A stretch of DNA of 64,000 nt from positions 11,525,001 through 11,589,000 of the forward strand of contig CM067550.1 in NCBI GenBank assembly GCA_034509755.1, read 5' to 3'. The notes under the pieces are model-generated. The model saw only the letters and a list, made by a program, of their open reading frames with translations. It searched no databases and was not told where the DNA came from. This stretch comes from Anisodus tanguticus (taxonomy: Eukaryota > Streptophyta > Magnoliopsida > Solanales > Solanaceae). Below are positions 10,113 to 22,395 of the stretch, piece after piece; the first letter of the stretch is position 1, and every line of letters starts with the position of its first letter. The position numbers and the translations under genes were made by a program.

Positions 10113-10376
10113 CTGGATGTGAACTCTTTGATCATACACGTGGCAAACACGGAAGAAGCTCTTAGTCAATCCGAAGTTAACCGGTGCCAGCTTGACCAAA
10201 AGATTGAAAAACTTTTGACCATTCGAGAGTCTCAAGTCTGTTTCTCCTAAACTGGATATCAATGTTCTGGAATAATCCATGGTCCAAGGTACCTGGACAA
10301 TCGTCATCTCGTTCCGGTCAACTATGAAAATTCGAAATTCCGTCTTATCACGTCCAATAACCACGATCTTATCCAT
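10098..10376 (-). CDS. unknown 92-residue protein
   Basis: A minus-strand ORF from ATG 10374-10376 to a stop at 10098-10100. I do not recognise it. The sequence is mixed alpha/beta in feel (DKIVVIGRDKTEFRIFIVD, TLISSLGETDLRLS, KFFNLLVKLAPVNFG), with no signal peptide or membrane segment. A TATTTAAAGG motif about 50 bases upstream on the same strand could serve as a TATA box. The last five codons and the stop lie in the end of the tandem array, so the C-terminus may have been trimmed by repeat expansion. It could be a gene fragment. Confidence 0.3.
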   Translation of the reverse strand: MDKIVVIGRDKTEFRIFIVDRNEMTIVQVPWTMDYSRTLISSLGETDLRLSNGQKFFNLLVKLAPVNFGLTKSFFRVCHVYDQRVHIQMHLL

Positions 10377-10781
10377 GAAAACGTGGAGGAAATGTGCTAC
10401 AAGTTAGTTAGGGCAAGACTATCCTTTAAATATCTCCATCTTCCCATTATTATAATAATACACACATTGATATAAAAAACACTAACAAAATTAGGGGTCA
10501 TTTGATAGAGTGTATAAGAATAATGTTGGGATTAGTTATGCTGAGATTATTTATTATCTACCGTTTGGTTTGATGTATTAGAAATTGCATAATTTTTTAA
10601 AAGAATTGGTTGTTTACAAAAACATCCTTCATATTGTATACTATGTAAGGACTTCAGGGGCAATTGTGTCTTTAACTATGCTTATGCATGTATTAAAATT
10701 CCTTGTATTGATAATACCATGGTTTGTTATGTATTATTGTACATAGGATAATATCAAATAAGGTGTATATCTAGTACTTGT

Positions 10782-10962
10782 TGATAGAATATAGCACGGT
10801 ACCGTGCTCAAATAGGATTAGGATTGTAATTAAACTAGTGTATAAACTTACCATAGTTGCAGAATTCTTGTACAAATATGATTAGGATTTTCCATATTTG
10901 GAGATTGTAACTAGTATATATATCTCATTCATTAATGAAAATAATCAGGGAATTATTTCTTT
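10782..10962 (+). repeat. 5' LTR of copia element 1
   Basis: 181 bases starting TGATAGAATA and ending TTTCTTTCA. It is followed at once by TGGTATCAGAAG, a primer-binding site of the initiator-Met tRNA type. A perfect 16-base palindrome AGCACGGTACCGTGCT sits at 10793-10808. It is over 90% identical by eye to the copy at 15317. Confidence 0.9.
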
Positions 10963-10980
10963 CATGGTATCAGAAGTCTA
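10963..10980 (+). other. primer-binding site of copia element 1
   Basis: TGGTATCAGAAGTCTAGG directly follows the LTR. The first ten bases match the 3' end complement of plant initiator-Met tRNA. Confidence 0.8.
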
Positions 10981-11127
10981 GGTCTAAAATACTTTCTCCC
11001 AAAAATATTTCTGCTCTTCTTGATTTCTGCTCGGTTTTCGTGAACCCTTCCTCGGTTTCCGTGCACTTTTCCTCCTCTATTCCAAAATTTTCTTCCTAGT
11101 CCCTAATTCACCTATTGTTCTTTCGTT

Positions 11128-11955
11128 ATGTATACGTCAAAGAGCATATTTCATCCTGCCCTTACCGTTTCCAACATCAAGAACCACATTCCTATTGTTC
11201 TTGAGATGGAAAGCATCTAATACGCGAGGTGGGCAGAATTATTCTAAGTTCACGCACGCTCGCATCAAGTCCTCCATCACATAAACCCCTCGGTAACTGG
11301 CGGGGAGGAGGTGCCTACCCCCGAGGATGATCCTACGTCATGGACAACCCTTGATGCTACCGTTCTCCAGTTAATTTATTCCACAATCTCTACAGACCTC
11401 TTGGAGACCATTATTGAACCCGACGCTACGACGATGACTACTTGGAATAGGGTGTGTGATATATTCCAAGATAACAAAAATTTTCGTGTTGTCACTCTTG
11501 AGCAGGAATTTTCTCATGTCAACATGGAAGATTTTCCTAACGTCTCGGCCTATTGTAAATGGCTGAACGAATTGGCGGACCAACTCCGTAATGTTGGTGT
11601 GCCTGTTACCAATAATCGTCTTGTTCTTCAAATGGTTGCAGGCCTTTTTGAGGCCTATAATGGTGTTGGCACACTACGTCAAAGTAATCATCTGCCACTA
11701 TTTTATCAAGCCCGTTCCATGCTCACATTAGAAGAGGTCGGTTTGGCTAAAAAGGCGGCTACCAGAGCACATTCCGTCGTAATTATGACCACGTCAGATA
11801 ACCCTCACTCATTCTTCGAAAATTCGGGCCAAAACCGTAACCACGGTGGTGGAAAAAAGGGTCAAAATCATAAAAATAATGGCAAAAAGATTGGTGGCAA
11901 TCGCGGTGGAGGACGAAACAGTGGCATTAACAGTAGTGGGTCGCATGCCAACTGA
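11128..11955 (+). pseudogene. copia element 1 gag (degraded)
   Basis: The ATG at 11128 opens a frame (MYTSKSIFHPALTVSNIKNH...) that stops after about 30 codons. Homology resumes in the frame 11311-11955: a UBN2-type gag region (WTTLDATVLQLIYSTIS, DIFQDNKNFRVVTLEQEFS, YCKWLNELADQLRNVG). It ends in Gly/Asn/Lys-rich, RNA-binding-like text. Copia element 3 encodes the same protein family. Confidence 0.8.
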
Positions 11956-12215
11956 CCCCAGCCGTGGGCCCTCTGGTAGTGAGGTTGGGCTAGTGTCCAT
12001 TGGCCCAACAACCCTTATTTTTCGCCTGGTCCTTATTCGGGAAACTGGGCTCAGTTCCAGCAAAATTCCAAGCCCAGTTTCTTGGTCCCAAATAGTGGAA
12101 TGCGGTACAGTAATGGGCCGGGACAGCAGGCCTTCCATGCTGCGGGCTCGAATCCAATCCCGACACCTACAGATATTGAAGCCACAATGCATACACTTGG
12201 CTTAAATCCCCGAAC

Positions 12216-12729
12216 GTGAATTGGTATATGGACATCGGAGCCACTTCTCATATGACGTTCGATCAATGTACTCTCTCGTCTTATTCAAATTTGAGCAAAA
12301 ATCGTGGTATAATTATTGGTGATGTTAACTCAATTCCAATTCGCGGTTATGGACATACAACTTTGTCTCCCCCACATCCACCTCTAGTTTTGAAAAATAC
12401 CCTTCATGCCTAACTTAATTAAAAATTTGGTATCTGTCCGAAAATTCACCACTGATAATTGGGTTTCTGTGAAGGATTTCAAAACGGGGATACCTCTAAT
12501 GAAATGCAATAGTAGGGGAGAGCTTTATCCAATCACAACTACCACCACTTCCACGAGTCAAGCCATGCCGTCTACTTTTGCCGCCCCTACTCCTTCCTTG
12601 TGGCATGCACGTTTGGGTCATCCGGGATCGTCTATTATTTCGTGTTTGCATAAAAACAATTTTATTTCTTGTAAGGGTACGCGTAGTACTCCATTGTGTT
12701 CTTCTTGTCCGTTAGGGAAACATGTTTGA
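12216..12729 (+). pseudogene. copia element 1 protease and gag-pre-integrase remnants
   Basis: Two frames cover this part. The first contains NWYMDIGATSHMT, where the aspartic protease motif DTGA has become DIGA. The second ends with the HARLGHPG...CSSCPLGKHV zinc-binding HHCC region. A stop then breaks the polyprotein. Confidence 0.8.
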
Positions 12730-12759
12730 TTACCATTTGTAGCCTCTACTTCTCGTACT

Positions 12760-13713
12760 TTGATACCTTTTGACATTATTCATAGTGATTTATGGACATC
12801 TCCCATTTTAATTTCTTTGGGCCATCGTTATTATGTCGTATTTTTGGATGATTATTCTAATTTTTGTGGACCTTTCCGTTATCCAAAAAGTCTCAAGTTT
12901 TTTTCACTTTCTTAAAATTTAGAGCATTTCGTTCGTACCCAATTCGAATGAGAAATTAAATATATTCAATGTGATAATGGCAAGGAATACGATAATGAGT
13001 TATTTCGGGAATTTTGTGATGATAATGGCATAGTTTTTAATTTTTCTTGTCCTCATACGTCCTCACAAAATGGGAAAGCCGAACGAAAAATTCATACCAT
13101 TAATAATATTGTCCGAACTTTATTAGCTCATGCTTTCGTACCTCCTTCCTTTTGGCATTATGCACTACAAATGGATACTTACCTCCTTAACGTACTTCCT
13201 ACAAAAGGTGTTTATGCTATCCAATTTTTCTATTCAACTACAATTAACAAATTCCAAGCATGTTCTACCGCTTGTGTGTTTTTGAGTTATCCATCTAATC
13301 AATGTGGTTACAAATATTTTGATTTATCGTCTAATAAAATCATAATTAGTCGTCATGTTCTTTTTTATGAAACCCAATTTTCGTTTGCTAAAATGAAAAG
13401 TCCTGTGCCTAGTTCGTATAATTTTTTAGATGATGAAGTCTCACCATATATTATCCACCATTTATCAGACTTGTTCCGTGACCGAAATACGCCAGCAGGC
13501 CCACTGCCTGCTGGCCCACACAGTCCCATTATCATTATTCTGCCGATTCTGCCTAGTGGGCCAGAAACACGGCCCAATATCTATCTCGATACTGTTTCAG
13601 TGTTCCAGCCCACTCCAGTGTCAGCTTCCGCCCCTGCTGGCCAGTCCGTCACCATCCCGCACATTGCCAAATCCACCAAACTCTACCTCGAGTCAGGGGC
13701 CCGATACTCGTAG
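12760..13713 (+). pseudogene. copia element 1 integrase remnant
   Basis: Translated pieces give PFDIIHSDLWTSP, IQCDNGKEYDNELF and TSSQNGKAERKIH, so the three acidic catalytic positions (D, D, E) are recognisable, but frameshifts and stops separate them. About 40 codons of the C-terminal part are missing relative to element 3 (LPTKG jumps to STTINKFQ). Confidence 0.75.
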
Positions 13714-13792
13714 TTAAAGGGGTATTGTAAAACCAAAACAACATTTTAATCTCAATTCTAATGTCTCTAAATCCCCACTACCACGTAATCAT

Positions 13793-14560
13793 GTGTCTGC
13801 ACTACATGACCCGAATTGGAAATTGGCTATGACTGACGAATATAATGTTCTTATTGAAAATAAGACGTGGGAGTTAGTACCCCGTCCATCTGGTGTTAAT
13901 ATTATTCGGTCTATGTGGATTTTTACTCATAAAGAAAATTCTGATGGTTCTTTTGAGAGGCATAGGGCTCGTCTTGTAGGTGATGGTAAAATTCAATAGG
14001 TTGACGTGGATTGTGGTGAGACGTTTAGTCCGGTGGTCAAACCGACTACCATTCGCATTGTTCTTAGTTTGGCTCTCTCAAAAGCATGACATATTCATCA
14101 GTTGGATGTAAATAATATTTTCTTACATGGTGATCTTAAGGAAACAGTCTATATGTATCAGCCCTTGGGTTTTTGAGATCCTCATCATCCTCATCATGTC
14201 TGTTTGCTGAAGAAGTCCTTATATGGCCTTAAGCAGACCTCGCAGACTTGGTATAAGAGGTTTGCAGATTATGTATCTACTATTGGGTTTTCTCACAGTC
14301 GGTCTGATCATTCTCTATTTATATATCATCGTGGTACTTCTCTAGCATATATTTTATTGTACATAGATGATATTATATTGACTGCTTCATCTGATAATTT
14401 GCGCAAGTCTATCATGTCACTTCTTAGTTCTGAATTTGCAATGAAAGACTTGGGACCCTTGACTTATTTCTTGGGCATTGCTGTCACGCATCATTCAAGT
14501 GGTCTATTTTTATCTCAAAGGATTGCAGAGATTATTGAGAGAGCTGGTATGTCATCTTGT
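13793..14560 (+). pseudogene. copia element 1 reverse transcriptase (degraded)
   Basis: WELVPRPSGVNIIRSMWIF starts the domain. In-frame stops occur at 13997-13999, 14087-14089 and 14174-14176. The catalytic motif reads YIDD (LLYIDDIIL) rather than YVDD. Confidence 0.85.
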
Positions 14561-15316
14561 AAGTCTACTTTCATTCCGGTTGATACTAAACCGAAGCTGA
14601 GTACTATGTCAGGCACACCATACGAGGATCCCACCAATTATCGCAGTTTTGTAGGGGTACTTCAGTATCTTACTTTCACGAGACCCGATATTACTTATGT
14701 AGTTCAGCATGTGTATTTATTCATGCATGACCCACGGATTGTGCACATGCATGTGCTCAAACGCATTATACGGTACATCCAGGGGACACTTTATTATGGA
14801 TTGTATTTATATCCTTCTTCTGTCTCTACTCTTGTGTCATATACAGATGTTGATTGGGGTGGCTGTCTTGATACCAGACGCTCGACATCTGGTTATTGTA
14901 TGTTTCTTAGGGATAACTTGGTCTCGTGGTCTGCAAAACGCCAGACTACATTATCGCTATCAAGTGAAGAGGCTGAGTATCGAGGCGTGGCTAATGTGGT
15001 ATCTGAATCATGTTGGCTGCGTAATCTTTTATTAGAATTACACTTTCCTATTCAGAAAGCTACCTTGTCCTATTGTGATAATGTTAGTGCAGTCTATCTT
15101 TCTGGCAATCCGATCAAACATCGGAGCACTAAACATATCGAGATGGATATTCACTTTGTTCGCGAAAAGGTAGCTCATGGACAAGTACGCATTTTACATG
15201 TACCCTCCAGATACCAAATTGTTGACATCTTTATGAAGGGCTTTCCCTCAGTTCTATTTGAAGATTTTAGGGACAGTCTCAGCGTACGACAACCGCCCGC
15301 TATGACTATGGGGGTG
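14561..15316 (+). pseudogene. copia element 1 RNase H
   Basis: Continuation of the open frame that starts at 14204 and ends at 15319. It contains YRSFVGVLQYLTFTRPDI, DVDWGGCLDTRRSTSGYC, AEYRGVANVVSE and STKHIEMDIHFVREKV. The frame is intact, but D-to-V/A changes are visible (DADW has become DVDW). It ends at the polypurine tract. Confidence 0.85.
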
Positions 15317-15503
15317 TGATAGAATATAGCACGGTACCGTGCTCAAATAGGGTTAGGATTGTAATTAAACTAGTGTACAAACTTACCATAGTTGTAGAAT
15401 TCTTGTACAAATATGATTAGGATTTAGAAGTATAGTATGAATAGGATTTTTCATATTTGGATATTGTAACTAGTATATATACACATTTATTAATGAAAAT
15501 AAT
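15317..15503 (+). repeat. 3' LTR of copia element 1, 3'-truncated
   Basis: It starts TGATAGAATA after a GGGGGTG polypurine tract. It has the same palindrome at 15328-15343 and a ~20-base insertion relative to the 5' LTR. It stops after GAAAATAAT, lacking the last ~19 bases (CAGGGAATTATTTCTTTCA). Confidence 0.85.
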
Positions 15504-15613
15504 TTGTATTAATTATACATAAATCGGAAAAGAATACCAAACAAGATATTAGTAATACACAAAACTAATGCATACATTATTTTTTCTAATACATCCTATC
15601 AAAAGACATGTTA

Positions 15614-16570
15614 CTGTTCATTTAGTATAGCGATCATCACCACTGTTTGGTATCAATCCATAAGAATTGCTTCCGTTATCTCTTTTTATTATTTCTGCTT
15701 GATTATTTACCTTGTTACCATTTTGCGTTATTTTCATTTTCTTTATATTATCAAAGGATCAACTGAATTTGTTTAATTTTATTACTTGTGGCCTTAATCT
15801 CACAAATTTATTTGCTTAACCTAATAACCAAATTTTAAGTTAAATAATATAGTAAGACGTATGCATAGAATAGTGGAAATAGATAGAATGCAACTAAAAG
15901 AATAAAATAACATGTAATTTTATGGAATTGATACTTGTATGTTGGTCGAGTTCGCCTTGGTCCAGCTTAGTCAATCGTCCTCATGTCGTTGATCACCTGA
16001 AATAAGTTACGAGTTAGAAATTTTCAACTTCAATTACCAAATTAAGTTGGATAATATATATGTCATAGTCAAGCATAGTCTTGAATCTTGAAGTCAATTC
16101 CTAAGACAGGTTGAAACTACAGCAATCCAAAGTTTTAAGGGTTATTATACTTTTATTTATTATATAAAAGTCACTAAATTATTTTATAGACCAAGTATAT
16201 AAGTGACCATTTAAGTTGTCCACAACTACAAGATAAATATTTCAATCGATTCAATAACCAAATAGACATCTCTATTCCTCAAAATTGTCTCATAAACACC
16301 CGATTCTGACTGGTTTTATGTGTGAATTACAAGTGCACTGACGTGTTTAACTTGACCAATAATTTAGCTACACATCGTATCTGAGTGATAAAAAAGAAAT
16401 GAAAAGAAATCCTTCAAATGTGGATTTTTTTTTCTCTATAAGAACTAATTGAACCCCAACATTTTGTTTAGTGTGCATCTAGTCAATTAGACTAGACATT
16501 AATCTTATATATTTTACTTTGAGACATAAAAGGCTTCTAAAAGTTTGTAATAAAAAAAACTGCAAAATGC
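15614..16570. other. non-coding stretch
   Basis: AT-rich, no gene. It may contain a decayed 3' LTR of copia element 2, but I found no matching partner to prove it. Confidence 0.4.
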
Positions 16571-16599
16571 TTACCAAAAATATAAGAAATGAAAATTTT

Positions 16600-17050
16600 G
16601 TGTTTTATTTTGAATAAAAAAAACTGCAAAACACCTAATTTTGAGCAATAGACAAAGTTGCTTGACTGTCACATACATTTTAACCGGAGACTTGTGTTCA
16701 ACGCCCAAACTATGCAAAACTCTCTTTAACCATTTCAATTCACAAACGGTCATGGCTATCAATCTGTATTCAGCCCTCGCTGACGAGCGGGAGATAATAT
16801 GTTGCTTCTTGGTTTTCCATGACACAGGTGAATTCTCGAGGGAGATAAATCAACCTATAAGTGATTTCCGAGTCAACGGACATCCGGCCCAGTCTGAATC
16901 ACACCATCCATACAACTGGATATCACAATCTTTTCTCATGACTATGCCTTATCCTAGATTCTTCTTCAAGTAACGCACCATAGAGATAACAGCATTCCAA
17001 TGTGCTTCCTTCGGTTGTTGCATGAATTGGGATAGAACTTGCACACAATA
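16600..17050 (-). pseudogene. copia element 2 RNase H remnant
   Basis: Pieces in different frames give SIPIHATTEG-type text, then PVSWKTKKQHIISRSSARAEYRLIA and a truncated end at VEHKSPVKMYV. The C-terminal part (HIEIDCHF region) is absent. Confidence 0.7.
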
Positions 17051-17358
17051 TGACAACTCGGGTCACGTAAAACTGAGGTATATCAATCGACCGACCAAAT
17101 TCGGTATGATTTTGAATCATCCAAATTGGCTTCTCCGGCCAATGCCAAACTATGATTCTATTTCATGAGAGTATTGATTGGTTTAGCTCCTAATAATCGG
17201 GACTCAGAGATTATATCCAGGGCATATTTTCGTTGATAAAGAAATAACCCGGCTGGTCCACGTGCAACTTCAACTCCCAAAAAATACTTCAGAGAGCCCA
17301 AATTCTTCATGTGAAAACAGGTGTGGAGATAGTCTTTGAATCGTTAGTGGCACTATGG

Positions 17359-18026
17359 TCATTTTTCGGAGATAATCAAGTCATCCACATAGACTAAGAT
17401 GTTAAGCTGCATACTTCCCCGTTGCATAGTAAATCGATAATAATTCGAGTATGAGTGATTGAATTCATATTTCATCAAAGCACTTGACAATTTCACAAAC
17501 CAACACCTTGGAGCTTGCTTCAAATCATACAAAGATTTTCGGAGTCGACATACTTGCCTCATATTAGGAACACGGAATCCCGGTGGAAATTTCATATAAA
17601 CTTCCTCGGTGAGCTCGACGTGTAAGAAAGAATTATGCATATCCATCTGATGAAACTCCCAATTTAGAGCAGCCGCAATAGCCAGGAAGGTCCGAACAAT
17701 TACTACCTTAGCAACCGGGCAAAAGTTTCATTGTTGTCAATTTCTTCCTTCTATTTATTTCTGAAGATGACCAAATGAGCTTTATAACGCTCGCTTATGC
17801 CTTCAGAGTTGTACTTGATTTTATACACCCATTTACATCCAAGTGTTTTCTTATCCGGTGGCAACGTTTCTAGTGTCCATGTTCCATTATCCTCCAATGC
17901 TTGGATCTCTTGATGCATGACTATTTTCAAATGTTCCTTTTTCATTTCCTCCAAGAAGGTTTTTGGTTCGGTTCCTATGGTAATTGTTGCAAGAAATTTT
18001 TGGGTGTTGCGAGGAAAAATTATCAC
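17359..18026 (-). pseudogene. copia element 2 reverse transcriptase remnant
   Basis: Two frames: 17751-18026 (EIQALEDNGTWTLETLPPDKK, CKWVYKIKYNSEG) and 17359-17646 (MDMHNSFLHVELTEEVYM, RSLYDLKQAPRCWF, LVYVDDLII). The YVDD motif is kept, but the domain is split by a frameshift and gap. Confidence 0.8.
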
Positions 18027-18513
18027 AGGATATATAGTTAGCTAAAGGATAATCTGCACCTGAGGGTTGCTGAGGATCGGGAGGACCCATTAATGAACTT
18101 TATTTCCGAAATGTTTTTGTGAAGTAGTGGCGCAACCCAGTCGATTCATGCTTTGGATGTTTACTCTGACCCAATTGTTCTTTCGGGGATATTTTGTTAG
18201 TCTGGTTACCCTCAGTCTGTACTTCATCTATACTTTCTCTATCTAGATCGACATTTGTCCGGTCTAATGCAGGTTGATCTGTAGGTTCGGTATCCAGTGT
18301 ACGTACTTTCTCCATCCGAGTTTCATTCATACATATATCATCGGTCGTATCTTCCTTGAAGTCGTGTTGATTTCTTTCTTTCTCCGTTTCATCCGGGATC
18401 ACTTCTATATTATCGCTCAAGTTATCCGATCCTACAACAAAGAGGAACTTAGTCTTGTAGAAGTCAACATCGATTGAGACTAAATATTCATCGTTCTCTA
18501 AGTCATACAATCT

Positions 18514-18933
18514 CTAACTTTTCTTTCTGTAGGGGTATCCCAAGAACACACACCTATGACTCTGACTCTCAAACTTGTTCCTCGTTTTTTTCTTTATATG
18601 TGCATAGCATAGTGATCCTATCACCCTTAAATGATCATACTGAGGCGCTTCCCCATATAAAATTTCATAGGGTGTTTTCCCATTCAACACCGAAGATGGC
18701 GTTCTATTGATAAAATACCCCGTAGTCAAAATACATTCTCTCCGGAATTTGATCGGAAGATGACCCTGAAATCTCAATGCTCGCGCCATATTAAAAATAT
18801 GATGGTGTTTTTTTGCTCTTCCATTCTGTTGTAGTGTCCCTGTGCAAGATGTTTGGAAAAGAATTCCATGTTCGAAGAAGTAAGTCTTCATATATGTGAA
18901 CTCAGTTCCATTATCACTTCTAACAATCTTCAC
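18514..18933 (-). pseudogene. copia element 2 integrase remnant
   Basis: The frame reads MKIVRSDNGTEF, then LQQNGRAKKHHHI (normally QQNGRVERKHRHI, so the catalytic Glu is changed), then YEILYGEAPQYDHLRVIGSLCYA. The N-terminal catalytic Asp region is not in this frame. Confidence 0.75.
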
Positions 18934-20320
18934 TTTCTTACCAAATTCATCAAGGCGAAGAAATTCTTCAAGGTTTGGGACACTTCTTTCTTATCAACTA
19001 AGAGAAAGATTCACATAGCTCATGAATGATTATCCATAATATATAGTCAAAAAATATGAAGTACCACAAGAGGAATGAGTTCTATATGGTCCCCATAAAT
19101 CGCAATGAATCATCTCAAAAGTATCCGAAGCAATATTATCACTTAAAGAAAAAATATTTCTCATTTACTTTGTCTGTTGGCATACATCACATTCTTTACC
19201 TGATTTATCACCACTCCCCTTTAAGCCTAATACCGTAATAGACTTCGTTACTTGTGTTGAAGTATGACCCAACCATTTGTGCCAACGATCGAACCAATCA
19301 ACTGTCTCTGCCTTCATAGCCAGTATCAGTGGCACATTCCAAAAATAGTAAAGTCCACCTCAACGCTCACCCATTCCAATCAGCTTCCTCGTGGTGGAGT
19401 CCAATATAGCACACATAATTCTATTAAATGTCACATCATAATCTAAATAATCAACTAGTTGTGATACAGAAATTAAATTTCATATCAATTCCGGAATATA
19501 AAGGACATTCTTCAATCATATCCTGTCATTCAGCATGGTTGTTCCTTCTTTTGTAGCCACTGAGCTACTTCTATCCAGAAGACCAACCGGACACTTAGGA
19601 ATATCTTGCTATTTCTCATTTCTTCTGGATTACCTTTCACATGGTTGGTAGCTTCGGAGTCTATAATCCAGGATGAGTTTTCTATCTTACTATCCATCTT
19701 CTCATTCAGGTTTATTCTTTGGGAATTCAACATGTGAATCACAGTCTTCCGGATCTCATATCTCAAATTGTGAAGTCTTGTGCCGCATGTGTTCGTCATT
19801 CCTGTCTTCTTCTAAGTTCCTTATTTGGCAACTACGGCGTTAACTCGGTAGTTGCCTCTACCACGACCGGATCCCGATCCACTCCTCTATTGTTGTTGCT
19901 ATCCTCGTCCTTTTCCTCCAATTTTTTCGTCTCCTTTTTTATTTACCGGCCACCAATTCGAACAATCAATGAGTCAAAAACATCCATCCACAACGTGTCT
20001 AAATCTCTTGCAATGTGTGCAGAATGCACCATCGTTTTTCCCTTTACCTCAGTCACGGTAAGGATTTCTCCCTTGCATGGCAAAAGCCATGATTTCACTC
20101 TGGTCCTATGTTTTTCGTGTGATTCCTCTCACACGCTCTTTTTGCATCAACTTCGAGTAAACCTTTTTCAATGATGACAAAGGTTCCTGGGCTAGTATGT
20201 ACAATCTCACCGTTTCATACGTTCACTCATCCAATTCTATGAGGAAAAGATGCACTTTTTCTTCTTCTCTAGACATCGACCACCTAGTAAAAACCCGACA
20301 TAGAATGAAGAAAAGTGCTT

Positions 20321-20801
20321 CAATTATGGACATCTCAGCAGACCCTATGGATGGAGATGCTTATCATATATGTCTTGGATTTTCGAATTATGAATTGAAT
20401 TATAGATTTAACTTTTAAGTCGGTACTTTGGATTTTATCAAAAGATCCGAATTTTTATATCTTATATTTATCACTAATGATTAGACATCGAACAAGATAC
20501 TTAATACTAAGTCTAGTGCCCTACTAAATCAGGCAATATACCCTATTAGGGTAATGAATAGTATAAATTGAGATGCATCTTATGTATTTCTTATTGCCAT
20601 TTGGGAGACGTGACACTGGATCTTAAGGAAGCATATTAATTGCTATTTAAATTGAATAGACTCTATAAGGATTGAGTAGTGATTGATTTGAATATGAACT
20701 ATTAATAGTATGATCTATCTAGATATGATTTTACTTTGTTTATATTAGAAATTTTCTTGATAACGGTTTCATTGCTTGAATAACATTTTATTTGGATATT
20801 T
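20321..20801. other. non-coding stretch
   Basis: AT-rich, no supported feature. It would include the 5' flank or LTR of copia element 2 if that is preserved. Confidence 0.35.
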
Positions 20802-21530
20802 ACTTATATGAAAAAATATTGTCTTAATGGTATCTGTCTTCTCCGGACGTTCACTAATTCAAATTAAATTTCACAAACATTTTAATGTTATTCGACTTAA
20901 TTGAATAGTGTTAGTTATTGACACGTATGTTTCATGTGGATTTTGAATTATTTAGTACACATGATCTTAGAAGACCACATCAATATTATTAAAACATGTT
21001 TCTTTTGTCTGGATTAATGACGCACATATCGACTATATCAACTCATGGTGTAAAAAATATGACAAAAATATTAACATTTAAAATCCAATGCATATAAATA
21101 AAAATATAGTCACTTTTTTTTAAGCACGTGTAAAGCTAAAGAAAGGAAAGGCTGTACCGAAACAGAAAGAAATTTACTAGCAGGAATAAAAATATTTAGC
21201 GGCGATCAAATCTAAGTTATATAAAATGATGCGGAATTGAAGAAAATACTTATCTTTTTCATGTTTAACTCCTTGCCAATCTTACCAGATTTTCCAACAA
21301 AGGATTATTACAAATCGTTGTCGAGGCCTCTAATTCTAGACATGCCAATTGGGAAGAACTTCACTAAATGTAATAAATAATAAATGACAATCAAATTTAA
21401 GTTATATGAAATTGTGAGGAATTAAAGAAGATACTTATCTTCATTTTACTTGGTATCGTTTGATTGACCCCTTCCAGATCTTAAAAAACTTTTCATCAAA
21501 AAATTGTTAGATAGAAAGTTCCTATTTTGT
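20802..21530. repeat. first copy of a ~0.75-kb tandem duplication
   Basis: It aligns over its whole length with 21804-22395 continued at 28833-29028. Shared landmarks, in order: CACTAATTCAAATTAAATTTC, GATTAATGACGCACA, AAGCACGTGTAAAGCTAAAG, AAATTTACTAGCAG, GCGATCAA, AGACATGCCAATT and GAAGAACTTCACTAA. There is no coding capacity. Confidence 0.8.
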
Positions 21531-21803
21531 TCCCTCTTCAATCGTCTCCGGCTCTCCTAAAAAGAATACCAGTGACCTAGATAGTGGAATGAGAAGAATT
21601 GGAGGAAGAAGGGCACACATAATTTACAGGTTTCACACTCTCAAATTTAGATAAAAGACGTATATAAATTTGTTATGTTAGCGTGAGGGATCCCCGAGAC
21701 ACACATGTATTAGGTAGATGGTCTATCTGGTCACTGAGTTAATTGGAGTGTCTATCTGATCGTTGTGAGGGTCCATCTATGTATTTATCCTTCTCAATTC
21801 ATG
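21531..21803. other. spacer between the two duplication copies
   Basis: No gene. It contains short GTCTATCTGGTC/GTCTATCTGATC repeated phrases (near 21720-21770). Confidence 0.4.
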
Positions 21804-22395
21804 TTTTATGTTTTATTAAAAAATATTATCTTGATGAAATTTGTCTTGTCCAAACATTCACTAATTCAAATTAAATTTCCTAAACACGGCTATAATTTCA
21901 TTTGATTTATTGAATAGTATTACTTCTTTTGCACGTGCATTACACGTGAATTTTGAATTATTTAGCAAATATGATTTTAGAAAATCACATCAAAATTATT
22001 TGAAGATGTTGCTTTTGTATAGATTAATGACGCACAGATTAACTAGGGAATATCCACATATTGTGTAAAAATATGACAAAGAATCAACATTTAAAAGCCA
22101 GTGAATAAAAATATAAGTATAATAACTTTCTTTGAAGCACGTGTAAAGCTAAAGTAAAGGAAAGGTTGTAGCGAACAATAAGAAATTTACTAGCAGTAAT
22201 AAATATATATCGCTGGCGATCAATTCTTTTCCAAATATCCCCTTGATAACCAATTAAGTGCGGGCGATCAATTCTTGATTATATAAAATAGTGCTTGAGT
22301 TGAAGAAAATACTTCATCTTTTTCATGTTTGGTATCACTTGTTTGACGCCTTGTTAATCATACTAGGTTTTCCATCAGAGGATTATTGCAATTAC
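21804..22395. repeat. second duplication copy, left part
   Basis: It matches 20802-21320. It is cut by copia element 'TGTTGG' at 22396 and resumes at 28833-29028. The five bases ATTAC next to the element (22391-22395) are repeated after it (28828-28832). Confidence 0.8.

Larger units (their letters stand above)
10494..15610. mobile_element. Tourist/PIF-Harbinger-like MITE split by a copia element
   Basis: The left part starts GTCATTTGATAGAGTGTATAA (from 10498). The right part, inverted, reads GTCTTTTGATAGGATGTATTA (ending near 15608). These are matching ~30-base inverted repeats. TTA occurs outside both ends (10491-10493 and 15611-15613), consistent with a 3-base PIF/Harbinger target duplication. 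The interior is interrupted by the retrotransposon at 10782-15503. Confidence 0.55.
16600..20320 (-). mobile_element. copia element 2, decayed, minus strand
   Basis: Domains run from right to left: gag (about 19990-20300) with an exact CX2CX4HX4C zinc knuckle near 20005; a protease-like remnant (SSWIIDSEATNHVKG, 19640-19700; the D-S/T-G-A motif is now DSEA); integrase (18514-18933); reverse transcriptase (17359-18026); and RNase H (16600-17050). Every domain has stops or frameshifts. I could not identify LTRs. It is a different lineage from elements 1, 3 and 4. Confidence 0.8.
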
